Source of the DNA: Gammaproteobacteria bacterium
Lineage (GTDB): Bacteria > Pseudomonadota > Gammaproteobacteria > SZUA-229
Direction: 5' to 3'
DNA: 61,544 bases
Assembly: GCA_030595325.1 (NCBI GenBank)
Contig: JAUVDN010000003.1
Span: 1 to 61,544 of the forward strand
Shown here: positions 53,561 to 61,544 of the stretch, piece after piece
Numbering within the stretch: the stretch's first letter is position 1
Layout: each line of letters starts with the position of its first letter
Notes under the pieces: generated by a model
The model's input: the letters and a program-made list of their open reading frames with translations, nothing else
What the model was told of the DNA's origin: nothing
Databases searched by the model: none
Translations under genes and position numbers: made by a program

Positions 53561-53606
53561 ATAAAAAGCCCGGACTCTGATAATCAGAGCCCGGGCTTTT
53601 TTTATG
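53561..53606 (+). terminator. Rho-independent terminator of paralog 2
   Basis: ataaaaagcccggactctgataatcagagcccgggctttttttat. Confidence 0.9.
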
Positions 53607-53775
53607 CCCATGGATGGGCGGTATAGCACAAGGAGCCAGGGATGGCGGTGTGCATATGGTCAGGATGTACGGTATGACGCGATGCCATGGATAGCAAGGA
53701 GCGGTGCATGCCCATGGATGGGCGGTATAGCGCAAGGAGCCAAGGACGGCGGTGCGTATATGATTAGGATGTACG
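53603..53775. repeat. ccatggatgg-type intergenic repeats (53661-53729 duplicates 52565-52633)
   Basis: catggatgggcggtatagcacaaggagcc...caggatgtacggtatgacgcgatgccatggatagcaaggagcggtgcatgcccatggatgggcggtata. Confidence 0.85.
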
Positions 53776-53970
53776 GACAGATATTTTCTCCTAGGCAACC
53801 GCTCCTTGGTAATTGCTCCTGCATTACTCTAATACCGTCCATCCTTGGACATATGCATTGTACTAATAAGCTCCAGCCATGTAGTGATGCAATATCTGTA
53901 CTTCCGCCATCCGTGGCAGTCGTATAGCGCAAAGAACGTGTGCACTAATCCATAGTTTCATTCATTTTGG

Positions 53971-54309
53971 TTAATCGATCCCTCGCTCCTCCGCGAAAAA
54001 CCGTTGCCACTTTTTTAACAGGTCATTCTCCTGCTTTAAACGAGCATTTTCTTTTTGAAGTTGTTTTAATTTAGTAAGTTCTTTTGTCTCTTTGTTTAAA
54101 CTTACAACTTTTTTACGCTTGTCCGGCATAATTACACCTTCACGATATTCTTTTCGCCAACGCGACAGCATGAACGGATGAATATCTAACGTTGTCGCAA
54201 CTTCTTTAACTTGAACACCGTCCAATAAATTTAATTGAACAACTTTCGTTTTAAATTCATTACTATACTGCTTTGTTTTTCTGTATTTTGTAAATCTTGG
54301 CATTAACAC
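53971..54309 (-). mobile_element. IS3-family transposase OrfA, solitary (no OrfB): IS remnant
   Basis: YSNEFKTKVVQLNLLDGVQVKEVATTLDIHPFMLSRWRKEYREG...LKQLQKENARLKQENDLLKKWQRFFAEERG. Confidence 0.85.
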
Positions 54310-54431
54310 TCTCCATTTTAGTTAGACTTTGTTGTCTACTAAAATGGGGGAAGAACACTGGCCAACTGCAGTGTTGTTAGATTTTTCTTTTAAATTCATA
54401 AAGTTATAATCCATATTGCTATTACGAACAC

Positions 54432-54457
54432 TCGGTATATACTATTAGATATATACC
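54432..54457. promoter_or_regulatory. Palindromic putative VapB operator
   Basis: ggtatata ctattaga tatatacc just upstream of vapB. Confidence 0.6.
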
Positions 54458-54476
54458 ATTATAGCGAGGTGACGAC

Positions 54477-54710
54477 ATGAGCGCACAAACAGCCAAAATT
54501 TTTATGAACGGACGTAGCCAAGCCGTACGTTTACCTAAAGAGTACCGTTTTGATACTGACGAGGTTTACATTACAAAGCAAGGTGAAAATATCATTATTT
54601 CTGCAAAAGAACCCACCTGGGATGATTTTTTTGATTCTAAATCAGCTTTTAATGATGATTTTTTACAAGACAGATTAGATGAAGTGCCACAAGAAAGGGA
54701 TTTTGATTGA
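54477..54710 (+). CDS. vapB: VapB-type antitoxin (AbrB/SpoVT fold)
   Basis: AKIFMNGRSQAVRLPKEYRFDTDEVYITKQGENIIIS. Confidence 0.92.
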   Translation: MSAQTAKIFMNGRSQAVRLPKEYRFDTDEVYITKQGENIIISAKEPTWDDFFDSKSAFNDDFLQDRLDEVPQERDFD

Positions 54711-55111
54711 TGTATATGCTTGATACCAATATTTGTATTTATGTTTTAAAAAATCACTCAGATCAATTACGACACAAGTTTAAAGCTATAAAAAAAATTT
54801 GTATTTCATCTGTTACCTATGGTGAGTTGTGCTTTGGAATTGAAAATGGAGATAACCATTTAAAAAAAGAACGATGGGAGCAACTTGAGAACTTTACACA
54901 AAGGCTGCTGATTGAACCTTGGGATGCTGAAGCAGGTAAACACTATGGCGCGATTAGAGCACAGTTAAAAAAGGAAGGTACGCTAATAGGAAATAACGAT
55001 ATATTTATTGCAGCCCACGCGCGAAGTATAGATGCAGTGCTGGTTACAAATAATGTACGTGAGTTTAATAGAGTGTCTGACCTTACTGTAGAAAATTGGA
55101 TTTCAGATTAA
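54707..55111 (+). CDS. vapC: VapC-type PIN-domain toxin
   Basis: YMLDTNICIYVLKNHSD; SSVTYGELCFGIE; IGNNDIFIAAHARSIDAVLVTNNVREF. Confidence 0.95.
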   Translation: MMYMLDTNICIYVLKNHSDQLRHKFKAIKKICISSVTYGELCFGIENGDNHLKKERWEQLENFTQRLLIEPWDAEAGKHYGAIRAQLKKEGTLIGNNDIFIAAHARSIDAVLVTNNVREFNRVSDLTVENWISD

Positions 55112-55121
55112 GGTTTTTAAA

Positions 55122-55185
55122 ATATAACGTCTAGGGTAAGGCGCGCGACGCTTTTTCGGTGTCGCACTTGACCCGCTTGTTGAAC
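55122..55185 (-). other. attC-like imperfect inverted repeat (putative integron recombination site)
   Basis: Minus strand: GTTCAAC AAGCGGGTCAAGTGCGACACCGAAAAAGCGTCGCGCGCCTTACCCTAGAC GTTATAT. Confidence 0.45.
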
Positions 55186-55282
55186 GAAGCCGCTACCGCG
55201 GCAGAACCCCAAATACTTTGTTCATAGTAATATTTCCATTCCCAGCTTTGGGATTAACTTTAGGTAATTAAAGGGGTCAAAG

Positions 55283-55342
55283 GGGTCGGTGACAACTGAT
55301 AATCATTCAACATTGTAAATAATTCTCAATTGTCACCGACCC
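55283..55342. repeat. REP-like element with 13-bp perfect inverted arms
   Basis: gggtcggtgacaa (55283-55295) / ttgtcaccgaccc (55330-55342). Confidence 0.8.
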
Positions 55343-55391
55343 ATTTTATTTTCCTGTCTGTGGGGACATTTAAACATTTTTTTCAGACATA

Positions 55392-55425
55392 AAAAACGGC
55401 AGCCTTAAAGACTGCCGCTATTATG
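55392..55425 (-). terminator. Rho-independent terminator of the PEP-CTERM-type gene
   Basis: aaaacggcagccttaaagactgccgct. Confidence 0.75.
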
Positions 55426-55438
55426 CTAGTGAAATTGT

Positions 55439-56218
55439 TTATGCCTTACGTCTAGCTACACCGATTAAACCGATAAGACCTGAGCCGAATAGCCAGACAG
55501 CGGCTGGGACAGGAACGGTCCTGAGTTCAAATGCCATATCCTCTCCCGGCAGCAGATCCCATAGAAAAGGATTTGGATTTAAGGGAGGCATAAAGTTATG
55601 AACAGCATTACCATTCCAGTGGTCACTTGACTCCTGCCAGCCCCATTGGACAGGGGCTCCACCCTGATCTATTGCCTGAATTGAAATCCAATAAATATTC
55701 CCGGCTATCAGGTCGAAAGGGACATCCAGAACAACATCGTACTGGAATACGGTCTGGGTGCTGTATGAACGATCAATAACCCCAAAACTCTGAACCTCAA
55801 TGTCGGCAAGATCTATGTAGAAGCCCCTTCCTGCCGCCGCTCCTGGATGGCCCCAAGGTGGGAAAGCACTTCCTGCCGGAACATCCTGGTAAAAAGAAAT
55901 ATTAAATCCTGTCACGATTTCAGGGGTACCCACTCCAGGATCACCCCAGCCACCACTGTGGCGATAGGGATAAGTATTTATGCCATTATATGTTGAATCC
56001 CAGTATGAGCCCCACCATCTTATGCCGGTGACAGGGGCTCCGTTCCGGTAGAGGAAGTCGTCTGCAACCTGGGATGAAACCTGGTTTTCAGATGAAAACG
56101 CATAGCCGTTACTTGGGTTCATGCTTGGCAGTTGCGACCATTTTGCAACGGACCCATGGGCAACTCCGACGAAAATAATTACGGAAATAAGTATAATTCC
56201 CATGGAAAATTTTTTCAT
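55439..56218 (-). CDS. Secreted PEP-CTERM/VPxPA-type sorting-signal protein
   Basis: Signal peptide; C-terminal VPVPAAVWLFGSGLIGLIGVARRKA. Confidence 0.85.
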   Translation of the reverse strand: MKKFSMGIILISVIIFVGVAHGSVAKWSQLPSMNPSNGYAFSSENQVSSQVADDFLYRNGAPVTGIRWWGSYWDSTYNGINTYPYRHSGGWGDPGVGTPEIVTGFNISFYQDVPAGSAFPPWGHPGAAAGRGFYIDLADIEVQSFGVIDRSYSTQTVFQYDVVLDVPFDLIAGNIYWISIQAIDQGGAPVQWGWQESSDHWNGNAVHNFMPPLNPNPFLWDLLPGEDMAFELRTVPVPAAVWLFGSGLIGLIGVARRKA

Positions 56219-56251
56219 TTTCTTACTCCTCTTTGTAAGTCACTCTCAGTT

Positions 56252-56305
56252 TTAATGTTTTCTTGCAGCTTCTTGAGCTATTGCGAGTAAGTCTTCTTTT
56301 TTCAT
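56252..56305 (-). CDS. Possible 17-aa leader ORF upstream of the PEP-CTERM-type gene
   Basis: MKKEDLLAIAQEAARKH*, preceded by ggagagg. Confidence 0.35.
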   Translation of the reverse strand: MKKEDLLAIAQEAARKH

Positions 56306-56625
56306 TGTTTGCCTATCCTCTCCATTATGGAGTTAACGATAGACAATTACACAGATTTTTTTACAGTCTCGCATTAAGTTAAGCCTGTTTAATAATAAGT
56401 GATAAAGCCAGTGCGCGAATGATTCTCATTTGTCATCGCCCCCTTTAATACCGATAGTGAAAAATCACCCTTCTCTTCCTTTATTTAGTTTTATTTGCCC
56501 GCCATTGAGACGAAAGAATAAATCTACAAGCAATATTCATGCAGGCTTTAGATAATCAGGATATTACAGATACTTAGAAGTAATGTTGATTTGAATCAAT
56601 ATAAATAATTAAAGGGGTCGGTGAC

Positions 56626-56780
56626 GAATGGCACTTACTTAAGCTGAAAAGGCACTTTCTCTCGGTAAATTCGTCATTGCGAGGTACGAAGCAATCTCTG
56701 GCAGATAGGCATCAGACACTAATAGATTGCCGCGCTACTCCTCGCAATGACGGAGATTTCGGCTTAAGTAAGTGCCATTC
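56626..56780. repeat. Nested MITE/REPIN-like palindrome
   Basis: Outer arms gaatggcacttacttaagc (56626-56644)/gcttaagtaagtgccattc (56762-56780); inner arms cgtcattgcgagg...gcaatct (56672-56697)/agattgc...cctcgcaatgacg (56724-56752). Confidence 0.85.
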
Positions 56781-56794
56781 GGGTCAGATGAAAC

Positions 56795-57043
56795 TTACAC
56801 AACTTCTGATCGTAACCTGGGTCTGCCCATCTTCGCCGGCCTTACCCATCTGTTGTACAGCCGCTCAACCTCATCCTTGAACCACTTCCCTCCCAGAGCC
56901 AACCCCAACCCCTTGTTCACAGCCAACCGGATATCCGTTATCAACTCATCATCCATATGAGTACTGAACAATGCCCGGTATACACTCTGCCTTATCGAAT
57001 CAGTATCCCCCAGGGCAATATATTCTCCATGGGGCGTGCTCAT
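56795..57043 (-). pseudogene. C-terminal remnant of a REP-associated tyrosine transposase (RAYT)
   Basis: YIALGDTDSIRQSVYRALFSTHMDDELITDIRLAVNKGLGLALGGKWFKDEVERLYNRWVRPAKMGRPR; catalytic N-terminal half absent. Confidence 0.7.
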
Positions 57044-57183
57044 CTTGACAGCTTTCCCAAATGATGACTATATTAACAAGAAGATAAGTCTGATCAAGTT
57101 GAAAGTTTCATCTGATCTCACTTATTTAAAAGTGCCTCTTCTCGGCACCATTCAAAAATAACCATGAACAGCCACAAATTTCC

Positions 57184-60100
57184 TTATGCAATCCACTTCC
57201 GTCCATTGCCAAACAACCGCATCCACGCCCCATTCTCCTGCCACTCCTCAGGATACCAGGAATGCTGCACTGCCCTGAACACGCGTTCCGGGTGCGGCAT
57301 CATAATCGTCACGCGTCCGTCGCTGGTGGTAAAGCCGGTATTACCCAACGGTGAACCATTAGGGTTTGCAGGATAGGTTTCGCTTGTTTTGCCGTGGTTA
57401 TCGACATAACGTAATGTACTAATAGCATTTTTAATTTGTGCTTCATCACGATACTCTGCCCTGCCTTCACCATGGGCAACAGCTATCGGCATACGAGAAC
57501 CTGCCATGTCTGCCAGCAGGATGGAAGGTGATTCAGTAACTTCAACCATGCTGAAACGTGCCTCAAACTGCTCTGAGTTATTGCGCACAAAATGAGGCCA
57601 GTGCTCAGCACCGGGGATGAGGTCTTTGAGGTTGGCCATCATCTGGCAACCGTTGCATACGCCAAGGCTAAAGGTATCTTCACGATTGAAGTACTGCTGG
57701 AATACATCACGTGCGCGCGGGTTGAACAGGATGGATTTCGCCCAGCCTTCACCGGCACCGAGTACGTCACCATAGGAGAAACCGCCACAGGCGACCAGGC
57801 CTTTGAATTCGTCGAGTTGCACTCCGCGATCAATGATGTCACTCATATGCACATCGATGGATTCAAAACCAGCACGATCAAAGGCTGCTGCCATTTCGAT
57901 GTGACCGTTAACGCCCTGCTCGCGCAGGATGGCAATTTTAGGCCGCGCTGTATTGATATAAGGCGCAGCTACATTCTCATTGACGTCAAATGTTAAGTGC
58001 GCGTGCAGTCCAGGATTGTCCTGACTGATGCTGTCAAATTCCTGCTGTGCACATTCCGGATTATCACGCAGGCGTTGCATGTGATAACTGGTTTCACTCC
58101 AAACCTGTTGCAAAAATTCACGTGAGGCAGAAAATAGCGCAATGCCATTATTGTTAATGGTCACCTGGTCTTCTTCGTGTATTTTACCAAGCTCATGAAG
58201 ACAGTCAGACAGGCCTGCTTCAGCAAATGCCGCTTCAACGCTTTCCATATCATCACCGCGAATTTGAAAAACACCGCCAATTTCTTCATTAAATAAAACC
58301 GAAACAGCATCGCTATTGCCGTCACTTAACATTGAGTCAAGTTGAATATCCAGACCACAATGTCCTGCAAAAGCCATTTCAGATAAACAGGCAAACAGAC
58401 CACCATCGGAGCGATCATGCCATGCAATAACTTTTCCCTGTTGATTTAATTTCTGGATAACATTAAAGAATGATTTTAGTTGTTCGGCATCATCAACATC
58501 CGGTGGCACATCACCCACCTGTTTACAGGTCTGCGCCAGAGCAGAACCACCCAGGCGGTTTTCACCATTACCTAAATCAATAAGCAATAAAGCAGTATCT
58601 TTTATATCGCTACGAATTTGTGGTGTTAAAGTTTTACGTACATCTGTTACAGGTGTAAATGCGGTAATAATTAATGATAAAGGCGAAGTCACTGATTTAT
58701 CGCCCTGTTGATCTTTCCAGATGCTTTTCATCGACATCGAGTCTTTACCCACAGGAATGGTAAGACCCAGTTGTGGGCAAATTTCCATACCAACCGTTTT
58801 TACGGTGTCGTATAAAATAGCATCTTCACCGGGATGACCAGCGGGTGCCATCCAGTTGGCTGACAGTTTTATATCAGACAGTTTTTCTATCGAGGCGGCC
58901 ATAATATTGGTGAGTGATTCAGCAATCGCCATACGTGCAGAAGCCGGTCCATCGAGCAGCGCAATCGGGGTGCGCTCCCCTATCGCCATGGCTTCACCAC
59001 AGTAACCCTCATAAGAAGACGTTGTCACCGCAACATCAGCGACCGGTACCTGCCAGGGGCCAACCATTTGATCACGTGTCACCATGCCGGTAACGGTACG
59101 GTCACCAATGGTAATCAGAAAACTTTTATTGGCGACCGAAGGTAATCGTAAGACATTAAAAGCCGCTTCGGTAATATCAATAGCATGTGTATCCAGTGCA
59201 TCATGTTTAACCGTGACACGCTGCACATTACGTAACATTTTTGGTGGTTTACCCAGCAACACATCCAGTGGCATATCCACAGGATAATTATCAAAGTGCC
59301 GATCATGCAGTTTTAAAGTTTTAGCTTCTGTGGTCTCACCTAAAATGGCATAAGGACAACGTTCACGCTGACACAACTTTTCGAAATCCTCAATGCGCTG
59401 TGGATTAACCGCAATCACATAACGTTCCTGTGATTCATTACTCCAGATTTGCATGGGTGTCATACCCGGTTCGTCATTATGCACCTCACGTAATTCAAAT
59501 TCGGCACCACGCCCGCCGTCATAAACCAGCTCAGGCAAGGCATTTGACAGACCACCTGCACCAACGTCATGGATTGATAGAATGGGATTACTATGTTGTG
59601 ACCAACAAGCATCAATCACTTCCTGACAGCGTCTTTCCATTTCAGGATTACCCCGTTGTACTGAAGCAAAGTCGAGATCTTCTGCACTGGCACCGCTGTC
59701 CATTGATGAAGCGGCACCACCGCCGAGTCCAATTAACATTGCCGGGCCACCCAGTACCACAATCGGCGTACCAACAGGTAGTTGAAGTTTTTCAATATGC
59801 TGCTGACGAATATTGCCGTAACCACCAGCCAGCATAATCGGTTTGTGATAACCGCGAACTTCTTCGCCCGGCTTTCCATCGATCATGGGCCCGGCCACTT
59901 TTTCTTCAAAGGTACGGAAATAACCACATATATTGGGACGACCAAATTCATTATTAAATGCCGCTGAACCAATCGGCCCTTCCAGCATAATATCGAGTGC
60001 AGAAACAATACGTTCCGGTTTACCGTAATCCGTTTCCCACGGTTGTGGACAGTCCGGTATTTTCAAATTAGAAACAGAAAAACCACTTAAACCAACTTTG

Positions 60101-61104
60101 GGTTTAGAACCACGACCGGTTGCGCCTTCATCACGAATCTCACCACCCGCGCCGGTAGCCGCGCCTGGAAACGGCGATATTGCCGTTGGGTGGTTATGTG
60201 TTTCCACCTTCATCAAAATAGCGATATGTTCATCAGCATAGTTGTACTGATGTGTCTTATCATCAGGCATAAAGCGTTTTGCTTTATGCGAAGCGATTAC
60301 TGATGAATTATCACTATAGGCACTTAATACATCTTCTGAATGCGATTCATAAGTGTTGCGGATCATATTAAATAAAGATCTGTCCTGCTGCTCTCCATCA
60401 ATAATCCAGTCTGCATTAAAAATTTTATGACGACAGTGCTCTGAGTTGGCCTGGGCGAACATCATCAGTTCCGCATCCACCGGATTACGTTTTACAGAGA
60501 TAAAATGTTCCATTAAATAGTCAATTTCATCAGCCGACAGTGCCAGGCCTAATTGCTGATTGGCTTCATTCAGCGCATCCTTGCCCTGGCCAAGAATATC
60601 AACAGATTCACCTTCTGCAGGTTCATGATGACCAAACAAACAACTAGCTGCGTCCAGCTCATCCAGCACCATTTCAATCATACGGTCATGTAAACAATCA
60701 GCGATGTCTTGCTGTTGTGCAGCGCTCCATTGGAATGGTTCATCACTTTTGGCACCATTACATTGAACATGGTAAGCAATACCACGCTCTATTCGGTTAA
60801 CGCCCTGCAAACTACAATTATGGGCGATATCCGTGGCTTTTGAGGACCAGGGAGAAATAGTACCTGCACGGGGCACAACCAGAAATAACTTGCCCTCACT
60901 TGAAACCTCCGCCATATGCGGTCCATATCGTAGTAATTTTTCTATAACGCCAGTTTCTTCACTACTTAAGGTGTTATCGGCATCAACAAAATGCACAAAA
61001 TGCGCGCTAAGCTGTGAAGCTTGCGGTAAAACCAACTGAATTTGATTTAGTAACTTTTCCTGACGAAATACGGATAACGCGGGTGAGCCAATGAATGTCT
61101 GCAT
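57184..61104 (-). CDS. purL: Phosphoribosylformylglycinamidine synthase
   Basis: [60 protein letters not shown] glutaminase. Confidence 0.99.
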   Translation of the reverse strand: MQTFIGSPALSVFRQEKLLNQIQLVLPQASQLSAHFVHFVDADNTLSSEETGVIEKLLRYGPHMAEVSSEGKLFLVVPRAGTISPWSSKATDIAHNCSLQGVNRIERGIAYHVQCNGAKSDEPFQWSAAQQQDIADCLHDRMIEMVLDELDAASCLFGHHEPAEGESVDILGQGKDALNEANQQLGLALSADEIDYLMEHFISVKRNPVDAELMMFAQANSEHCRHKIFNADWIIDGEQQDRSLFNMIRNTYESHSEDVLSAYSDNSSVIASHKAKRFMPDDKTHQYNYADEHIAILMKVETHNHPTAISPFPGAATGAGGEIRDEGATGRGSKPKVGLSGFSVSNLKIPDCPQPWETDYGKPERIVSALDIMLEGPIGSAAFNNEFGRPNICGYFRTFEEKVAGPMIDGKPGEEVRGYHKPIMLAGGYGNIRQQHIEKLQLPVGTPIVVLGGPAMLIGLGGGAASSMDSGASAEDLDFASVQRGNPEMERRCQEVIDACWSQHSNPILSIHDVGAGGLSNALPELVYDGGRGAEFELREVHNDEPGMTPMQIWSNESQERYVIAVNPQRIEDFEKLCQRERCPYAILGETTEAKTLKLHDRHFDNYPVDMPLDVLLGKPPKMLRNVQRVTVKHDALDTHAIDITEAAFNVLRLPSVANKSFLITIGDRTVTGMVTRDQMVGPWQVPVADVAVTTSSYEGYCGEAMAIGERTPIALLDGPASARMAIAESLTNIMAASIEKLSDIKLSANWMAPAGHPGEDAILYDTVKTVGMEICPQLGLTIPVGKDSMSMKSIWKDQQGDKSVTSPLSLIITAFTPVTDVRKTLTPQIRSDIKDTALLLIDLGNGENRLGGSALAQTCKQVGDVPPDVDDAEQLKSFFNVIQKLNQQGKVIAWHDRSDGGLFACLSEMAFAGHCGLDIQLDSMLSDGNSDAVSVLFNEEIGGVFQIRGDDMESVEAAFAEAGLSDCLHELGKIHEEDQVTINNNGIALFSASREFLQQVWSETSYHMQRLRDNPECAQQEFDSISQDNPGLHAHLTFDVNENVAAPYINTARPKIAILREQGVNGHIEMAAAFDRAGFESIDVHMSDIIDRGVQLDEFKGLVACGGFSYGDVLGAGEGWAKSILFNPRARDVFQQYFNREDTFSLGVCNGCQMMANLKDLIPGAEHWPHFVRNNSEQFEARFSMVEVTESPSILLADMAGSRMPIAVAHGEGRAEYRDEAQIKNAISTLRYVDNHGKTSETYPANPNGSPLGNTGFTTSDGRVTIMMPHPERVFRAVQHSWYPEEWQENGAWMRLFGNGRKWIA

Positions 61105-61231
61105 TTTTAGGTCTGATTTATTAGATTTTTAATTATTGTCGCGCTAGTCTGAAGCCTGAAACTCTGGCCAGACACGCTGAAATTTAAGGCAGAATTTTAC
61201 CCTGATTTGACTTTCAAGTCGCCCTCTATAG

Positions 61232-61400
61232 CTAGGGAGCCTCTGAACAAGTCTGGGTGATACAGATTGAGATTCAGAATTTTTAAGAGCAAGGCGGTAA
61301 GTGCTTGTAATAGTTATTCTATTGCAAGTGCTTGCCAACGCAGCTATTGGTAATTATGGACTCAAGCTGTTCATCCATGACTTGTTCAGAGGTTCCCTAG
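61232..61400. repeat. MITE-like element, 169 bp, 22-bp terminal inverted repeats
   Basis: ctagggagcctctgaacaagtc (61232-61253) / gacttgttcagaggttccctag (61379-61400), about 21/22 matching. Confidence 0.75.
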
Positions 61401-61421
61401 AAATCATAGTTACAAATATCT

Positions 61422-61526
61422 CGTCATTCCGGCATGCCTTTAGCCGGAATCCACGCCTGTTTAGGTACAGAGTTCAGTGTAAAACAAAAAAATGGATACC
61501 GGCTAAAAACAAGCCGGTAAAACAAC
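61422..61526. repeat. cgtcattccggc-type dispersed repeat with inverted halves
   Basis: cgtcattccggcatgcctttagccggaatcca ... tggataccggctaaaaacaagccggtaaaacaacg. Confidence 0.6.
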
Positions 61527-61544
61527 GTCTATTTTTGACTTGTT

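Noticed and set aside
53559-53932. Overlapping ORFs such as MPMDGRYSTRSQGWRCAYGQDV
   Set aside because: Translations of ccatggatgg intergenic repeats; no coding support
57592-57996. 134-aa plus-strand ORF within purL (and 59430..59837)
   Set aside because: Antisense to a long highly conserved gene; typical GC-phase shadow

Overview
Mostly core-genome window from a gammaproteobacterium, possibly a sulfur oxidiser (inferred, not proven). Housekeeping blocks: hfq-miaA-mutL // amidase-tsaE-nnrDE, serS, crcB, acnB, iscU-iscR, yejABEF, fabI, ppiD, tRNA-Asp/Val, hupB-lon-clpX-clpP-tig, a tRNA cluster (Leu, His, Arg, Pro), folD, tatD, rsmJ, yajQ-like, trmJ/suhB, bolA-like, rlmM, sbcB and purL. Accessory or unusual content: (1) a ~6.6 kb chaperone-usher-like island with three DUF4402-type pilin-like proteins and an Lcl/DUF1566 protein, lying between mutL and the amidase gene; (2) a split DUF1538 pair followed by a PII-like protein and a CBS protein; (3) two tandemly duplicated secreted Gly/Ser/Asn-rich repeat proteins that resemble sulfur-globule proteins, duplicated with their promoter, terminator and downstream repeats; (4) an orphan DUF5706 (Pycsar-effector-like) membrane protein; (5) a 53.6-57.1 kb mosaic with a truncated IS3 orfA, vapBC with an attC-like site, a PEP-CTERM-type protein, REP-like inverted repeats and a RAYT transposase remnant; (6) probable single-base frameshifts in two genes, one decayed pseudogene, a tRNA-Arg remnant and several MITE/REP-like palindromes. 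Family assignments come from reading the sequence only; no database search was run.
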